The notes: generated from the letters alone by a model not told the origin. Positions 1 through 9,009 are shown, counted from the stretch's first letter. The stretch: 64,000 nucleotides of DNA from Clostridium sp. CF012 (GCF_018861755.1 NZ_JAHLEF010000007.1:62001-126000), one strand, 5' to 3'. Numbers and translations: made by a program.

Positions 1-66
1 ATTAATTTGTTGGTTTACTGAAAATTATTAAATCATCACCTGCGGTGCTGCAATATTAACGAAATC

Positions 67-125
67 AAATAGAAGTTAGAATACTTAATTCTGAGCGAAT
101 TAGATTCTAACTTCTATTTTTTTCT
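67..125 (+). terminator. intrinsic terminator of an upstream gene
   Basis: A 16-base perfect inverted repeat (67-82 pairs with 104-119) is followed by a run of T on the plus strand. It should end transcription of a plus-strand gene lying outside the window. Confidence 0.8.
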
Positions 126-438
126 AATATATTTAACAATATTTTATCTCCTTAAACTATATATTGACCTGTTTTATCTTAATCATTAAATCAGTACTTT
201 GTTACATACTTAAACTTAAACTATTACGGTAAATCTATCTTCTGTATTTCTAAGTAATTACATTAATGGCTTCTTAGCCGATTGCAATGGCAATCATCAT
301 TGAATTCTTAGTATACTTATAGTTTTTATATATTTTTATGACCTCACCCCACTCTCTTATTTTTCAATTTGTTGGGGGTATCAAGCTTTGTTTAAAGATT
401 TTACTAAACATACGATAAGTTGCGCTTCTTATATTTAT

Positions 439-467
439 AATATAGCACGCTAATAATACTTTGTCAA
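439..467 (-). promoter_or_regulatory. sigma-A type promoter, orphan
   Basis: On the minus strand TTGACA (462-467) is separated by exactly 17 bases from TATATT (439-444). No intact gene follows it in the window, so the product may be a small RNA or the start of a lost gene. Confidence 0.55.
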
Positions 468-567
468 TAGTTATTATTAATCAATATAGGAAATTTTATA
501 ATTTCGTTCCATAATTTTGTGTTATAATTTTAATATATAAACGAAAATATCAAGGAAAAGAGGTTTT

Positions 568-1746
568 ATGATGAATAAAAAGGAACTTTCAGACATAAGA
601 AAAGAATTTAAATTAGATGGTGGCATGATTAAAATCCAGGAAATTTATAGTGTTTATCTAAAAAAAGATAATGTCCAAATTGATTATGAGCCAGTTATTC
701 ATTCAGAATTTGATTTTTTTGATAGAATGGATATGGATAAAAAAGAATTGTTTTTAGGTAATTTTAAGAAAGTACTTACTGGCGCTATAGATACAAAAAT
801 TTTCGAGTTAGATTTTCAGAATATTGAAGAAGAAAATAATACTCAAAACATTCTAGGAAGTGCTTTAAAAGCGATCGATAAAAATGAAATTCAAAACTCC
901 CTTAATGAACTTATTAAAAAGATTACTGCTAATTATAAATACGAGACTGATGTGGTGGTTACTTTTATTAAAGCTGAATGTTGGCTAGGTTCTAACCATA
1001 GAAATGTAGATGCAGATGAAAGCATTGATGATGCTATGCAAACTTTTAATTTCATTCTTTCCAGTGTCAACAAAATAGATATTCCAAAGAGAACTTTAAA
1101 ATTTGATTATAATGATAAGGAATTTAAAGCAAATTCTGCCTTAGATTCAGTAATTAATCTTAATTCGCCCTTGGAGGGATTCATGTTCCCCACTCTTAGC
1201 AATGGTTACTCAGATATGAACAAAATTTTGTACTATGCTTCAAAACCTAAAGAATTAAACGTTGCCTTCATTGAGCAGGTTCTTAACTGTGATTTTAAAT
1301 TTACTGCTGAAGACGAGAAAAATTGCTTTAGTGATATATTAAAGTCTATAATTGGTGATAAAATCAAACCTGAACTTATGCAAGATATTTATGTAAATAT
1401 TCACGAGTTGGCGGAGCAAGCTGAAGAAGGTGAAAACCCTATTATTGGAATTGCCGATATTAAAAATATCCTTAATAACTGTAATGCAGAGATTGTATGT
1501 GATATAGACACTGCATTCGAAGAAACTTGTGGTGTAAAGTATGATTTTAAGATAACCAACATTGTGCCAGAATTCAATTCAAAATCTATTAGGATTACTA
1601 GCGAAATTGCGAATATTACTTTAACACCTAAGGATCTAAATTCAGTTAAGCAGGTAAAAAATAAAGAGGGTAGAAGATGTCTGCTAATTGAAATTGATGA
1701 GGATATTGTAATAGAAGGATTTAAATTAGAAACGGAGGAGTTTTAG
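568..1746 (+). CDS. DUF4317 family protein
   Basis: A 391-392 residue soluble protein that I recognise as the clostridial DUF4317 family (N-terminus MNKKELSDIRKEFKLDGG, with the 'VYLKKD' strand after it). The family has no established function and I see no signal peptide, membrane segment or catalytic motif. Length is normal. Two adjacent ATG codons (568, 571) follow an AAGAGG ribosome site; the second has the better spacing. A TATAAT box at 523-528 is a plausible -10 element. The gene stands alone and converges on the regulator at 1846 across a shared terminator. Confidence 0.8.
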   Translation: MMNKKELSDIRKEFKLDGGMIKIQEIYSVYLKKDNVQIDYEPVIHSEFDFFDRMDMDKKELFLGNFKKVLTGAIDTKIFELDFQNIEEENNTQNILGSALKAIDKNEIQNSLNELIKKITANYKYETDVVVTFIKAECWLGSNHRNVDADESIDDAMQTFNFILSSVNKIDIPKRTLKFDYNDKEFKANSALDSVINLNSPLEGFMFPTLSNGYSDMNKILYYASKPKELNVAFIEQVLNCDFKFTAEDEKNCFSDILKSIIGDKIKPELMQDIYVNIHELAEQAEEGENPIIGIADIKNILNNCNAEIVCDIDTAFEETCGVKYDFKITNIVPEFNSKSIRITSEIANITLTPKDLNSVKQVKNKEGRRCLLIEIDEDIVIEGFKLETEEF

Positions 1747-1810
1747 GGTTTATCACTCCCCCCTTTTAGCTGTTTTAATTATCACTACGATATATTAGTT
1801 CATGTTCCAG

Positions 1811-1864
1811 AATAAAGGGAGAATATTAGTGCATCTTAAAATGCACTAATATTCTCCCTTTATT
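1811..1864. terminator. bidirectional terminator
   Basis: A perfect 24-base inverted repeat (1811-1834 with 1841-1864, loop of 6) sits between the convergent DUF4317 gene and the response regulator. The stop codon of the regulator (1846-1848) lies inside the right arm, so the terminator overlaps its coding end. Confidence 0.85.
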
Positions 1865-2541
1865 CTATATTTGTTTTTAGGTCTGCCCACTTTACCGTAT
1901 TCCATTTCAACTACAAGCTTTTGTTCTTTTTCTAAGTAGTCTAAATATCTTCTAGCAGTTATTCTTGACACCCCAATATTTTTTGCAATCTGTTCTGATG
2001 TAAATGATTTATCCTCCATATCGGATATACCCACTATAACTTTTTCATAGGTGTATTGATTAAATCCCTTAATGTCACCAATATTTTCGTAGTATTCTAT
2101 TACATGTTTGTTTTCCTTTATAGTATATTTATCAATAATTTCTTGCTCCATACTATCAACGTTTTTAAAACTATTCTTTCTACTCTTAAATTGAAGAAGT
2201 GCTTCCTTAAACCTATTGAATATGAAAGGCTTTACCAAATAATCTACTGCTCCATATCGAAATGCTTCTTCAACGGTTTCTGTATTCCTATCGGCAGTGA
2301 TTAATATAACATCACATTTCAAATTTTCCAGTCGTATCCACTTTAATAAATCTGTACCTAGACCTTGTGGAAAAAAAACATCTAATAATATTAGGTCAGG
2401 TTTTCCACTTATTATAACTTCTTTTGCTTTTTCAAGAGAGTTAACGCTATCAAATAATATAAATCCTTCTATCTTTCTTAGAAATTTTTCATTTATTTCT
2501 CTCACCATAGGATCGTCTTCAACAATAAGAACCTTAATCAT
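1846..2541 (-). CDS. response regulator, CitB/DcuR type
   Basis: Cytoplasmic two-component response regulator of 231 residues. The receiver domain (about 1-120) shows the acidic pair D9/D10, phospho-acceptor D54 in 'LILLDVFF', T82 and K104 in 'YLVKPF'. After a linker, the C-terminal helix-turn-helix ('SEQIAKNIGVSRITARRYLDYL', here shortened: SEQIAKNIGVSRITARR, about 185-205) matches the CitB/DcuR/MalR group, usually paired with CitA/DcuS kinases. Its ATG overlaps the end of the sensor kinase gene by 8 bases, so the two are translationally coupled. Likely targets are the adjacent lipoprotein or the ABC/quinone genes; this is inference from position. Confidence 0.88.
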   Translation of the reverse strand: MIKVLIVEDDPMVREINEKFLRKIEGFILFDSVNSLEKAKEVIISGKPDLILLDVFFPQGLGTDLLKWIRLENLKCDVILITADRNTETVEEAFRYGAVDYLVKPFIFNRFKEALLQFKSRKNSFKNVDSMEQEIIDKYTIKENKHVIEYYENIGDIKGFNQYTYEKVIVGISDMEDKSFTSEQIAKNIGVSRITARRYLDYLEKEQKLVVEMEYGKVGRPKNKYRIKGEY

Positions 2542-4117
2542 ATGATCTACCCCTTTTCATTGGTATAAATATATCCCATATAGTTCCATCATCTTGCAAA
2601 ATATTTATGTCACCACCTGCATAATCTACTATTTGCTTTACAATACTAAGCCCAAAGCCTCTGTTCCCGGGTTTAGTTGTAAATCCACGAACAAAAACAC
2701 TATCTATTATACTTTCACTAATTCCAGGTCCATTATCCTGAATTCTTATTCTAAGTGCTTCATTATTGGATATTAATCTTATGAATATCTTACCATTTTC
2801 AAACTTCACTAATTCCTCTATAGAATTCTCTATCAAGTTCCCAATTACAGAGCAAATTTCATCTACTGTTATATTTTCAGGAATTTTATCTAAATAAGAA
2901 TTTGCATCAATTTCTACAGAAATTTTAGCTTCTGTTGCTTTATTATATTTGGCAAGTAAGAGCCCTGCTATGTGCGTATTCTTAATTCTTTTGCTGAGAA
3001 TGTCAGAAACTTCTCCACGAAGCTTGGATATATGAGAAATATACTCTACAGCTTCATTATACTCTTCTAATTGTATTAGGCCTGAAATAGTGTGAAGTTT
3101 ATTCATAAATTCATGATTTTGTGCTCTTAAGGCACAAGTCATTTTTTTAATTCCAGTTAATTCTTCTGCCATATTCTTAACCTCAGTTAAGTCCTGAAAA
3201 CTGGAGACAACACCTATAATTTCTTCTTTATGATTTTTTAATAAGGTATGACTACACATAAGTGTTTTACCAGGCCGCATTTTAACTTCTTGGTTATATA
3301 CCCCTTCCCCCCTTCTCAATACTTCCATCATTTCATCTGTATAATTCAGGTTTAAACTGGCAACACTTTTACCTATATTTGCATCTTCTAGTTTTAAAAT
3401 TTCTTTAGCTACTTTATTAAAGAGTATTACCTTTCCATCTTTATCAATAGCTATAATTCCATTTTTTAGATTCTGCAAAATTAAATCCCTCTGCCCTAGA
3501 AGTAGCGCAATTTCCTTTGGCTCCAGTCCAAATATGCTTTTCTTTATTGTACTTGCTAAGAGTGCTGCGCATAATATTCCCATTAAAAGTGCAACTACTA
3601 AAACAATCTTTAAATTAAACATATGATTGCTAAGTTCAGCATATACTGTATCTGTTAAAAGACCAACTAAAACCGCTCCTACTTGTTCTCCATTATAATA
3701 TATGGGTACGAAGGATCTTATTGCAGAAATCAAAACATTTCTGTCCCTTGCAACATATGATTCTCCCTTTGTTAGCACCTGTTCTTCTCCACCGTCAGCA
3801 TATTTTTTACCCAGTGAGTTCCCATAGGGATAGGAATACTTTATTCCTTTCATATCCATAACAATGATATATTGGAATCTAGTTTTTTTTCTGAAGCTTT
3901 CTATAGTATCTTGAACAATTTCATAATCTTTTGAAGTTGCTAGTGTTTCTTCAATTATATCAATAGATGCAATAGTTACAGCTAAATCCATGGCGTTATT
4001 TCCCATTTGAGTTTCCACAGAATTTTGCACTTGATAATAAGTAACAATGCCTATTCCGCCAATTACCATAAATATTATAATACTTATAAATATTGTTAAT
4101 CTATACTGTAATTTCAA
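2534..4117 (-). CDS. sensor histidine kinase, CitA/DcuS type
   Basis: Membrane sensor kinase of 527 residues. TM1 is about 8-28, an extracytoplasmic Cache/PAS sensor about 33-165, TM2 about 168-190, a cytoplasmic PAS about 205-310, a phospho-acceptor region with H335 in 'NHEFMNKLH', and an ATPase domain with N box 'NLIENSIEE' (427 on), 'DNGPGI' (461 on) and 'GFGLSIV' (487 on). In CitA/DcuS the sensor carries a conserved R-Y-S-H-P stretch whose Arg and His bind citrate or fumarate. Here it reads K-Y-S-Y-P (93-97), so both are replaced, while the later Arg (R134, 'IRSFVP') remains. The ligand is therefore probably not a normal C4/C6 carboxylate. Start is TTG after GAGGTGG. Confidence 0.87.
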   Translation of the reverse strand: MKLQYRLTIFISIIIFMVIGGIGIVTYYQVQNSVETQMGNNAMDLAVTIASIDIIEETLATSKDYEIVQDTIESFRKKTRFQYIIVMDMKGIKYSYPYGNSLGKKYADGGEEQVLTKGESYVARDRNVLISAIRSFVPIYYNGEQVGAVLVGLLTDTVYAELSNHMFNLKIVLVVALLMGILCAALLASTIKKSIFGLEPKEIALLLGQRDLILQNLKNGIIAIDKDGKVILFNKVAKEILKLEDANIGKSVASLNLNYTDEMMEVLRRGEGVYNQEVKMRPGKTLMCSHTLLKNHKEEIIGVVSSFQDLTEVKNMAEELTGIKKMTCALRAQNHEFMNKLHTISGLIQLEEYNEAVEYISHISKLRGEVSDILSKRIKNTHIAGLLLAKYNKATEAKISVEIDANSYLDKIPENITVDEICSVIGNLIENSIEELVKFENGKIFIRLISNNEALRIRIQDNGPGISESIIDSVFVRGFTTKPGNRGFGLSIVKQIVDYAGGDINILQDDGTIWDIFIPMKRGRSYD

Positions 4118-4134
4118 TAATACTCCACCTCATA

Positions 4135-4488
4135 TTATGGTTCTTTTATTTTTGCTTTATTTAACCCATCCACAATAGCTTTAATAAGTCCATTACTCGT
4201 ATATGTTGCTCCTGCAACAACTTCAACCTCTGGACTATTGGCTTTTATTACTTTGGGTGGGATTTTTTCATATACTATTTCAGCTATCACTGGAGTTTCT
4301 TGTTGCGATAGTATAACAATTTCTTTTATTTCATATTGATCTGTTACTATTTTAACCTTTATGGGACCTATATGTCCTTCTGCGTTTCCCTCATAGGTTC
4401 CTTGTTTATACATAATTTTTTTTGAATCGCAAGCTACTAGTCCCGATGCTAAAACTATAGATAATGCTAGTCCTACTAATCTTTTCAA
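4135..4488 (-). CDS. FMN-binding domain lipoprotein
   Basis: A 117-residue exported lipoprotein. The signal peptide ends in a lipobox (LVAC, Cys at 20), so it should be anchored outside the membrane. The rest is one FMN-binding domain of the NqrC/RnfG/PplA kind. It contains 'VVAGATYTSNGL', which resembles the [SD]GAT-type site where ApbE-like transferases attach FMN through a Thr phosphoester. The start is TTG after GAGGAAAC. It lies 18 bases before the sensor kinase gene and 100 bases after the ABC permease, all on one strand. I infer an electron-carrying role linked to the NADH dehydrogenase upstream. No flavin transferase gene is in the window. Confidence 0.82.
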   Translation of the reverse strand: MKRLVGLALSIVLASGLVACDSKKIMYKQGTYEGNAEGHIGPIKVKIVTDQYEIKEIVILSQQETPVIAEIVYEKIPPKVIKANSPEVEVVAGATYTSNGLIKAIVDGLNKAKIKEP

Positions 4489-4590
4489 GCAAGTTTCCTC
4501 CCTTGTTATTCTCTTTGATTTTCTGGATTAATTACATTACTTTAATTATATCATTTATGAACTTTTTTGTCATTTTAAGTATTCGTTTTT

Positions 4591-5334
4591 TTACCTCCAG
4601 GGACAAAATACCCCCTCTAAAACATCAGTTATAATAAAGAAAAATAGACCGATTATACTTAAAATCAATATACCTGAATACATTTGAATATAGTTAATCC
4701 TCATCCAAGCATCCATAATAAAATACCCCATACCATATTCTGTACCAAAGTTTTCAGTAAAGAATAAAACAGATATTGCGGTACCTATACCTATTCGGAG
4801 AGATGTTAATAAGGCTTTAAGGATTCCCGGAAAAATAATCTCTCTTATTATTTGAAAATTTGTTGCTCCCAATGAATACATAGGGTAAAAAACTTCTTCA
4901 GGGATATTTTTTACTTCATCTCGTATATTAACTACCACCGGAAAAAAAGTAATTAAAAAAATCATAACTATTTTTGTTAAATCACCTAACCCAAAAATAA
5001 GCATTACTATAGGAAGTAATGCGATCTTAGGTATTGGATAATTAAAATATATAATTGGTGAAAATATTAAATCAATTTTTTTAAAATATCCCATTAAAAT
5101 ACCTACAGGAACACCTAATGCCAAAGTGAATAACAATCCTACTACAATCCTATTAAAACTGTAAACAACATGGATTGCTATTTCGCTTTTAAAAGTTATA
5201 AATATATTTATTATTATTGCGTAAGGCGGTGGAAATAATGGCTTATTGATAATCATTGCTATTATTTGCCACAAGCCAAAAATAATAAAAAAAGCAATTA
5301 CATAGTTAACAAGTTTGTATTCTTTAAGTCTCAT
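4591..5334 (-). CDS. ABC transporter permease, SsuC/TauC/ThiX type
   Basis: Inner membrane permease of 247 residues with about six hydrophobic segments and the EAA-type cytoplasmic loop ('YPMYSLGATNFQIIREIIFPGI', shortened: SLGATNFQIIREIIFPG, about 150-167) typical of the nitrate/sulfonate/taurine/thiamine-precursor importers. Its ATG overlaps the end of the ATPase gene in an ATGA arrangement. The only matching binding protein in the window is the divergent lipoprotein at 11456. The substrate is unknown; placement behind ubiX and ubiA hints at an aromatic or isoprenoid-pathway compound, which is inference. Confidence 0.87.
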   Translation of the reverse strand: MRLKEYKLVNYVIAFFIIFGLWQIIAMIINKPLFPPPYAIIINIFITFKSEIAIHVVYSFNRIVVGLLFTLALGVPVGILMGYFKKIDLIFSPIIYFNYPIPKIALLPIVMLIFGLGDLTKIVMIFLITFFPVVVNIRDEVKNIPEEVFYPMYSLGATNFQIIREIIFPGILKALLTSLRIGIGTAISVLFFTENFGTEYGMGYFIMDAWMRINYIQMYSGILILSIIGLFFFIITDVLEGVFCPWR

Positions 5335-6083
5335 TCTTGTCTATCTCCTTTAAGAGTTTTTCTAAGTTTATTGTTTATATTTATGTACTCAAAATCCACT
5401 TCAGCATTTATGCGACCAAATAATGGATTAGTTATAACTTCAACTATTTTTCCTGGGGAGGAGGATATTACAGCTATGTTCTTTGCTAAATATATTGCTT
5501 CTTTAATATCGTGGGTTACAAGTATAGTGGTAACCTTATGTGCTTCCCAAACCTCCAAAAACATTTTCTGAACCTCTGCCCTAGTCATAGCATCTAAGGC
5601 AGAAAAAGATTCATCCATTAAAAGTATATTTGGTTTTAATAATAGGGCTCTAGCCATAGATACTCTTTGCATTTGTCCCCCGCTGAGCTGACTTGGATAT
5701 CTTTTAACAAATTCTTTAAGCTTTAATTCGTTTAGTAATTTTTCATAAAAATCCATATCTATAGATCCTTTACCATCTTTGATTTTTGCGGCTAGAAATA
5801 TGTTCTGCTCTACTGTTTTCCACTTAACTAGTCCATAATTTTGAGGTATTAATCCAATTCTATGTATTTTAGGATCCACCGCTGCCCCCTCTATTAAAAC
5901 TTCACCGGTGTAGTCAACAATAATTCCTGCTAGAACCTTCAATAAAGTTGATTTTCCTCCACCAGAGGGCCCAATTATAGCGCAAATTTCCCCTTTTTTT
6001 ACTTTTAAATTCGCATTTTCTATGACTTTGGTGCGTTTGTTCTCATTTTTATAATAAACACTTAAATTACTTATTTTTATCAT
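5331..6083 (-). CDS. ABC transporter ATP-binding protein, SsuB/TauB type
   Basis: Cytoplasmic ATPase of 250 residues. Walker A 'GPSGGGKST' (about 38-46), Q-loop 'IPQNYGLV', signature 'LSGGQMQR' (about 133-140), Walker B 'ILLMDESFSALD' and the switch His in 'TILVTHD' are all intact. 'DESFSALD' is the Walker B form common in the nitrate/taurine class. The start overlaps the end of ubiX by 17 bases and the end overlaps the permease, so ubiX, ATPase and permease should be one transcript. Confidence 0.9.
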   Translation of the reverse strand: MIKISNLSVYYKNENKRTKVIENANLKVKKGEICAIIGPSGGGKSTLLKVLAGIIVDYTGEVLIEGAAVDPKIHRIGLIPQNYGLVKWKTVEQNIFLAAKIKDGKGSIDMDFYEKLLNELKLKEFVKRYPSQLSGGQMQRVSMARALLLKPNILLMDESFSALDAMTRAEVQKMFLEVWEAHKVTTILVTHDIKEAIYLAKNIAVISSSPGKIVEVITNPLFGRINAEVDFEYININNKLRKTLKGDRQE

Positions 6084-6660
6084 TTGTGCTCCCCCACGGA
6101 TGGTTCAATTTATTATCTATATTTAAGCTTGAAAGAATTCTTCCTACAGTAACATTCACAATATCTTCAATGGTTTTAGGCTTTTCATAAAAAGCTGGCA
6201 TAGGCGGTATTATCAAAACATTTAAATTGCTTAAAAAAAGCATGTTTTGAAGATGAATAGAACTAAGTGGAGTTTCTCTTGGAATCAAAATCAATTTTCT
6301 TTTTTCTTTAATCATTACGTCTGCTGCTCTTATTAGCAAATTATCGGAAGTTCCATTACTTATTTTTGAAAGAGTCCCCATTGAACAGGGAATAATTACC
6401 ATTGCATCTGTTTTAAAGGAACCACTTGCTATACAAGAAAACATATCCTCTATATCACATAAATTAAACCGTCCACTGCTTTTTTTAATATTTTGGAGCC
6501 ATTCGTCAAAATTAATTTCAAGCTCATACTCCAAAACTTTTTTACCGTTATTTGTAATAACTAAATAAATTTCATTATCTTCTTTTATTAATTCTTCTAT
6601 AAGCCGCACACCGTAGATACTTCCACTTGCCCCAGTAATCCCTACTATATATCTTCTCAA
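6067..6660 (-). CDS. ubiX: UbiX family flavin prenyltransferase
   Basis: About 197 residues, the usual length. It opens with 'RRYIVGITGASGSIYGVRL', the FMN-binding signature of UbiX/Pad1, and carries 'SCIASGSFKTDAMVIIPCSMGTL' (shortened: SGSFKTDAMVIIPCSMGTL) and 'LILIPRETPLS', which line the active site. UbiX joins dimethylallyl phosphate to FMN to make prenylated FMN, the cofactor of UbiD decarboxylases. I chose the TTG at 6660 because a GTG further upstream lies inside the AGAGGTGA ribosome site; TTG sits 5 bases after it. The UbiD partner next door is destroyed, so this enzyme either serves another UbiD or is becoming redundant. Confidence 0.87.
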   Translation of the reverse strand: MRRYIVGITGASGSIYGVRLIEELIKEDNEIYLVITNNGKKVLEYELEINFDEWLQNIKKSSGRFNLCDIEDMFSCIASGSFKTDAMVIIPCSMGTLSKISNGTSDNLLIRAADVMIKEKRKLILIPRETPLSSIHLQNMLFLSNLNVLIIPPMPAFYEKPKTIEDIVNVTVGRILSSLNIDNKLNHPWGSTNDKNK

Positions 6661-6676
6661 ATAAATCACCTCTTAA

Positions 6677-7540
6677 CTATAATATAAAAAAATCTAATAC
6701 AGTAAAAATTAATATACAAACACTTACCACTTGATTTATGTTATAAGAAGCAATTTTCATCTTCTTTGTGTTTGTTGGCGACACAATATAATGTTCTGTG
6801 ATTAACAAAATAGAACTTATAAATATGCCCAATAAATATATCCAACCTATATGCATTATAAAATATAAACTAATTAAAAGCAAAATGGTAATAAAGTGAA
6901 ACAGGGAGGATATATATAATGCACCCTTTAACCCAAATTTAGCGGGTATAGAAAATAAACCCGTTCTTCTATCAAACTCAATATCTTGAGTTGCATAAAT
7001 TATATCAAAACCTGCTACCCACAATGTGACAACAGCACCTAAAATGATTGGCGCTAGCGCAAATTTTCCTGTTACTGCTAGCCATGCTCCTACAGGAGCT
7101 CCACCACAGGTAATACCTAGAATAATATGACATACCCATGTAAATCTTTTAGTATAGGAATAAATTATAAATAGAAAAAGTGCCACAGGGGATAGCATAA
7201 AACAGAGAGGATTTAACATATAGGCCGCTAACTCAAAAATAAAGAAACAAAGTAGCACTATTCCTAAGGCCTCATAATCCTTTACCAGGCCCTTTGGCAA
7301 ATGTCTATTTGCAGTCCTTGGATTCTTTTTATCAATATCTTTATCTACAATTCTATTAAGAGCGTTAGCCCCATTTCTAGCTCCAATCAATGCAATTAAT
7401 ATCCAAAATATTGTAGCAGCTGAAGGTAACCCCTCAGCTGCCCAAATCATTGATATTAAAGCGAAAGGAAGGGAGAATAGTGTATGGGAAAACATTACTA
7501 ACTCTCCATAACTTTTAAGTTTCTTTAATACCATACTCAC
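6677..7540 (-). CDS. UbiA family prenyltransferase
   Basis: Integral membrane aromatic prenyltransferase of 287 residues with about eight or nine hydrophobic helices. Both Asp-rich motifs are present: 'NALNRIVDKDIDKKNPRT' (about 57-74) and 'DIIYATQDIEFDRR' (about 179-192), which bind Mg-diphosphate of the polyprenyl donor. It would attach the chain made by the neighbouring polyprenyl synthase to an aromatic ring. The ubiA-ubiX-ubiD order fits the MqnP-type menaquinone (futalosine) set or the DmkA-type demethylmenaquinone enzyme; I cannot separate these by eye. Start is GTG at 7540 or ATG at 7534. Its start overlaps the tail of the ubiD remnant. Confidence 0.85.
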   Translation of the reverse strand: MSMVLKKLKSYGELVMFSHTLFSLPFALISMIWAAEGLPSAATIFWILIALIGARNGANALNRIVDKDIDKKNPRTANRHLPKGLVKDYEALGIVLLCFFIFELAAYMLNPLCFMLSPVALFLFIIYSYTKRFTWVCHIILGITCGGAPVGAWLAVTGKFALAPIILGAVVTLWVAGFDIIYATQDIEFDRRTGLFSIPAKFGLKGALYISSLFHFITILLLISLYFIMHIGWIYLLGIFISSILLITEHYIVSPTNTKKMKIASYNINQVVSVCILIFTVLDFFIL

Positions 7541-8013
7541 TACACCTCTTATCTACCATTTTTTTAATTTCCTCCGACATTTCTATGTCATCTGGACAAT
7601 GCCTTGAATGTCCTTCTGAAATCACTAAATCCCTACTCGGATCTATATTATGAAATACGCCTTCTAGTCTTTTTTCATCTAAGTCTACATATCCTTCTAG
7701 TATAAATTCAGCATTAGCAGGTACATAAATATCATTTGTAATTGATTTAACAAGTTCTACCGGAGGTTTTCTAAGAAATCCTGCAAAAATAATCTCATCT
7801 ATCATTTTGGGAAATGGCGCAGTTGCTGCATATATTTTTCATATATCTCGCTTCCGTATTTATGTAAATGCCAATGCATACCAGCAGTATTTTTGTCATA
7901 TACTTGAAGCCTGTACATTCCAACATTTTGCTGATTGGTTTCTGGATCTAATCATCTAAAAGTTTTTTATCTCTTAAATGATTTATAATATCCTGTAAAT
8001 CCTTATAAGCCAC
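7515..8013 (-). pseudogene. ubiD: decayed UbiD family decarboxylase
   Basis: Three pieces of a UbiD protein lie in order but in different frames. Piece one begins at a GTG (8013-8011) after a Shine-Dalgarno and reads VAYKDLQDIINHLRDKKLLDD, ending in TAG (shortened key part: AYKDLQDII, 'LRDKKLL'). Piece two (about 7950-7830) contains 'NVGMYRLQVYDKNTAGMHW', a UbiD hallmark. Piece three (about 7830-7515) contains 'AATAPFPKMIDE' and 'PVELVKSITNDIYVPANAE', then jumps to the C-terminal 'IDPSRDLVISEG'. Intact UbiD is over 400 residues; about 165 codons remain. At least three internal deletions and two frame changes make it non-functional. It sits exactly between the polyprenyl synthase and ubiA. Confidence 0.85.
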
Positions 8014-8037
8014 ATAATCAAACCTTTCTGGAGTTCA

Positions 8038-9009
8038 TTAGGAATTACGATTTAATAATTTTTGCGTTATGTCTTTAATTATTTCTTTGCTTTCACACTC
8101 AGGTAATTTTTCTATATAATCAAAGGCTTTCTTTGTGTATTTGTCCGCTAAGTTTTGAGCTTTATCTATTCCCTTATATTTATTAACTAATATAGTTATT
8201 TGTTTTACATCTTCATCATTTAATGAAGACTTATCTAAAATGTCAGAAATTATGTTTTCCGAGTCCTCTGCCATGGCATATATTAGTGGTAGTGTATAAT
8301 ACCCCTTTACTAAATCACTTTGAGCATTTTTACCTAGTTTACTTGTATCTCCACTGTAATCTAGTAAATCATCTATGATTTGAAAAGCCATTCCAATATA
8401 GTAACCAACCCGTCCAAGTAACTTTGAAGTTTTCTCACTACATTTGGATTCTTTTGCACCAGTATAAAAACTAATATAAAATAATGCTGCTGTTTTGCCT
8501 GATATAATCTTTATATATTTTCTAAGGCTTGTATTTTTTATATATCTGATATTATATTGTCTTATTTCTCCCATACATATTTTAGATATACCCTTTGATA
8601 TATCTCTTAAATTTTCTGTGGAATAATTAAATCCAGATAGCATTATAAAGCATTGACAAAATAGAAAATCACCTATATACACTGCGTATTCTTTACTGTA
8701 TTTGTGTTGAACCGTTTCCACGCCACGTCTAAGTTTAGATTCATCTACAACGTCATCATGAACTAAGGTTGCCATATGCATCATTTCAATGGCTGCCCCC
8801 AAATTATGTATTTTGTCCTTATCATACTCTCCAAATTTTGCAGCTAATAGTAAAAATGCAGGTCTTAACATCTTTCCTCCTGCTTCAACTAGTGGAGAAA
8901 TAGCCTCATCAAACTCTTTTTCACTAGATTTTACATTAGTCTTAATTAAATTTTTAATATTTTCTAATTCTTCTGCAATATCAGGGTAATTTTCCCAAAA
9001 TTTACTCAT
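8038..9009 (-). CDS. polyprenyl diphosphate synthase (trans-isoprenyl)
   Basis: A 323-residue soluble enzyme of the long-chain trans-prenyl synthase family (HepT/IspB/DmkB type), which extends farnesyl diphosphate with isopentenyl diphosphate. First Asp-rich motif 'HDDVVD' (D85, D86, D89), second 'DDLLD' within 'FQIIDDLLDYSGD', plus 'GGKMLRPAF' near the start are all present. ATG at 9009 is chosen because AAGGTGA precedes it by 5 bases; an in-frame TTG further out has no ribosome site. It would supply the side chain for the UbiA enzyme downstream. A hairpin at 9086-9117 separates it from the NADH dehydrogenase gene. Confidence 0.88.
   Translation of the reverse strand: MSKFWENYPDIAEELENIKNLIKTNVKSSEKEFDEAISPLVEAGGKMLRPAFLLLAAKFGEYDKDKIHNLGAAIEMMHMATLVHDDVVDESKLRRGVETVQHKYSKEYAVYIGDFLFCQCFIMLSGFNYSTENLRDISKGISKICMGEIRQYNIRYIKNTSLRKYIKIISGKTAALFYISFYTGAKESKCSEKTSKLLGRVGYYIGMAFQIIDDLLDYSGDTSKLGKNAQSDLVKGYYTLPLIYAMAEDSENIISDILDKSSLNDEDVKQITILVNKYKGIDKAQNLADKYTKKAFDYIEKLPECESKEIIKDITQKLLNRNS

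Larger units (their letters stand above)
1..567. other. gene-poor left edge
   Basis: No supported coding region lies before the ATG at 568. The stretch holds a strong terminator hairpin (67-125) for a gene beyond the left edge, a near-consensus minus-strand promoter (439-467) and about 250 bases of AT-rich sequence in between. Minus-strand reading below that promoter meets a Shine-Dalgarno-like GGGGTGAGG near 343-351, but no start codon at a workable distance and several stops follow. It could be a small RNA or a decayed gene start. Confidence 0.5.
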
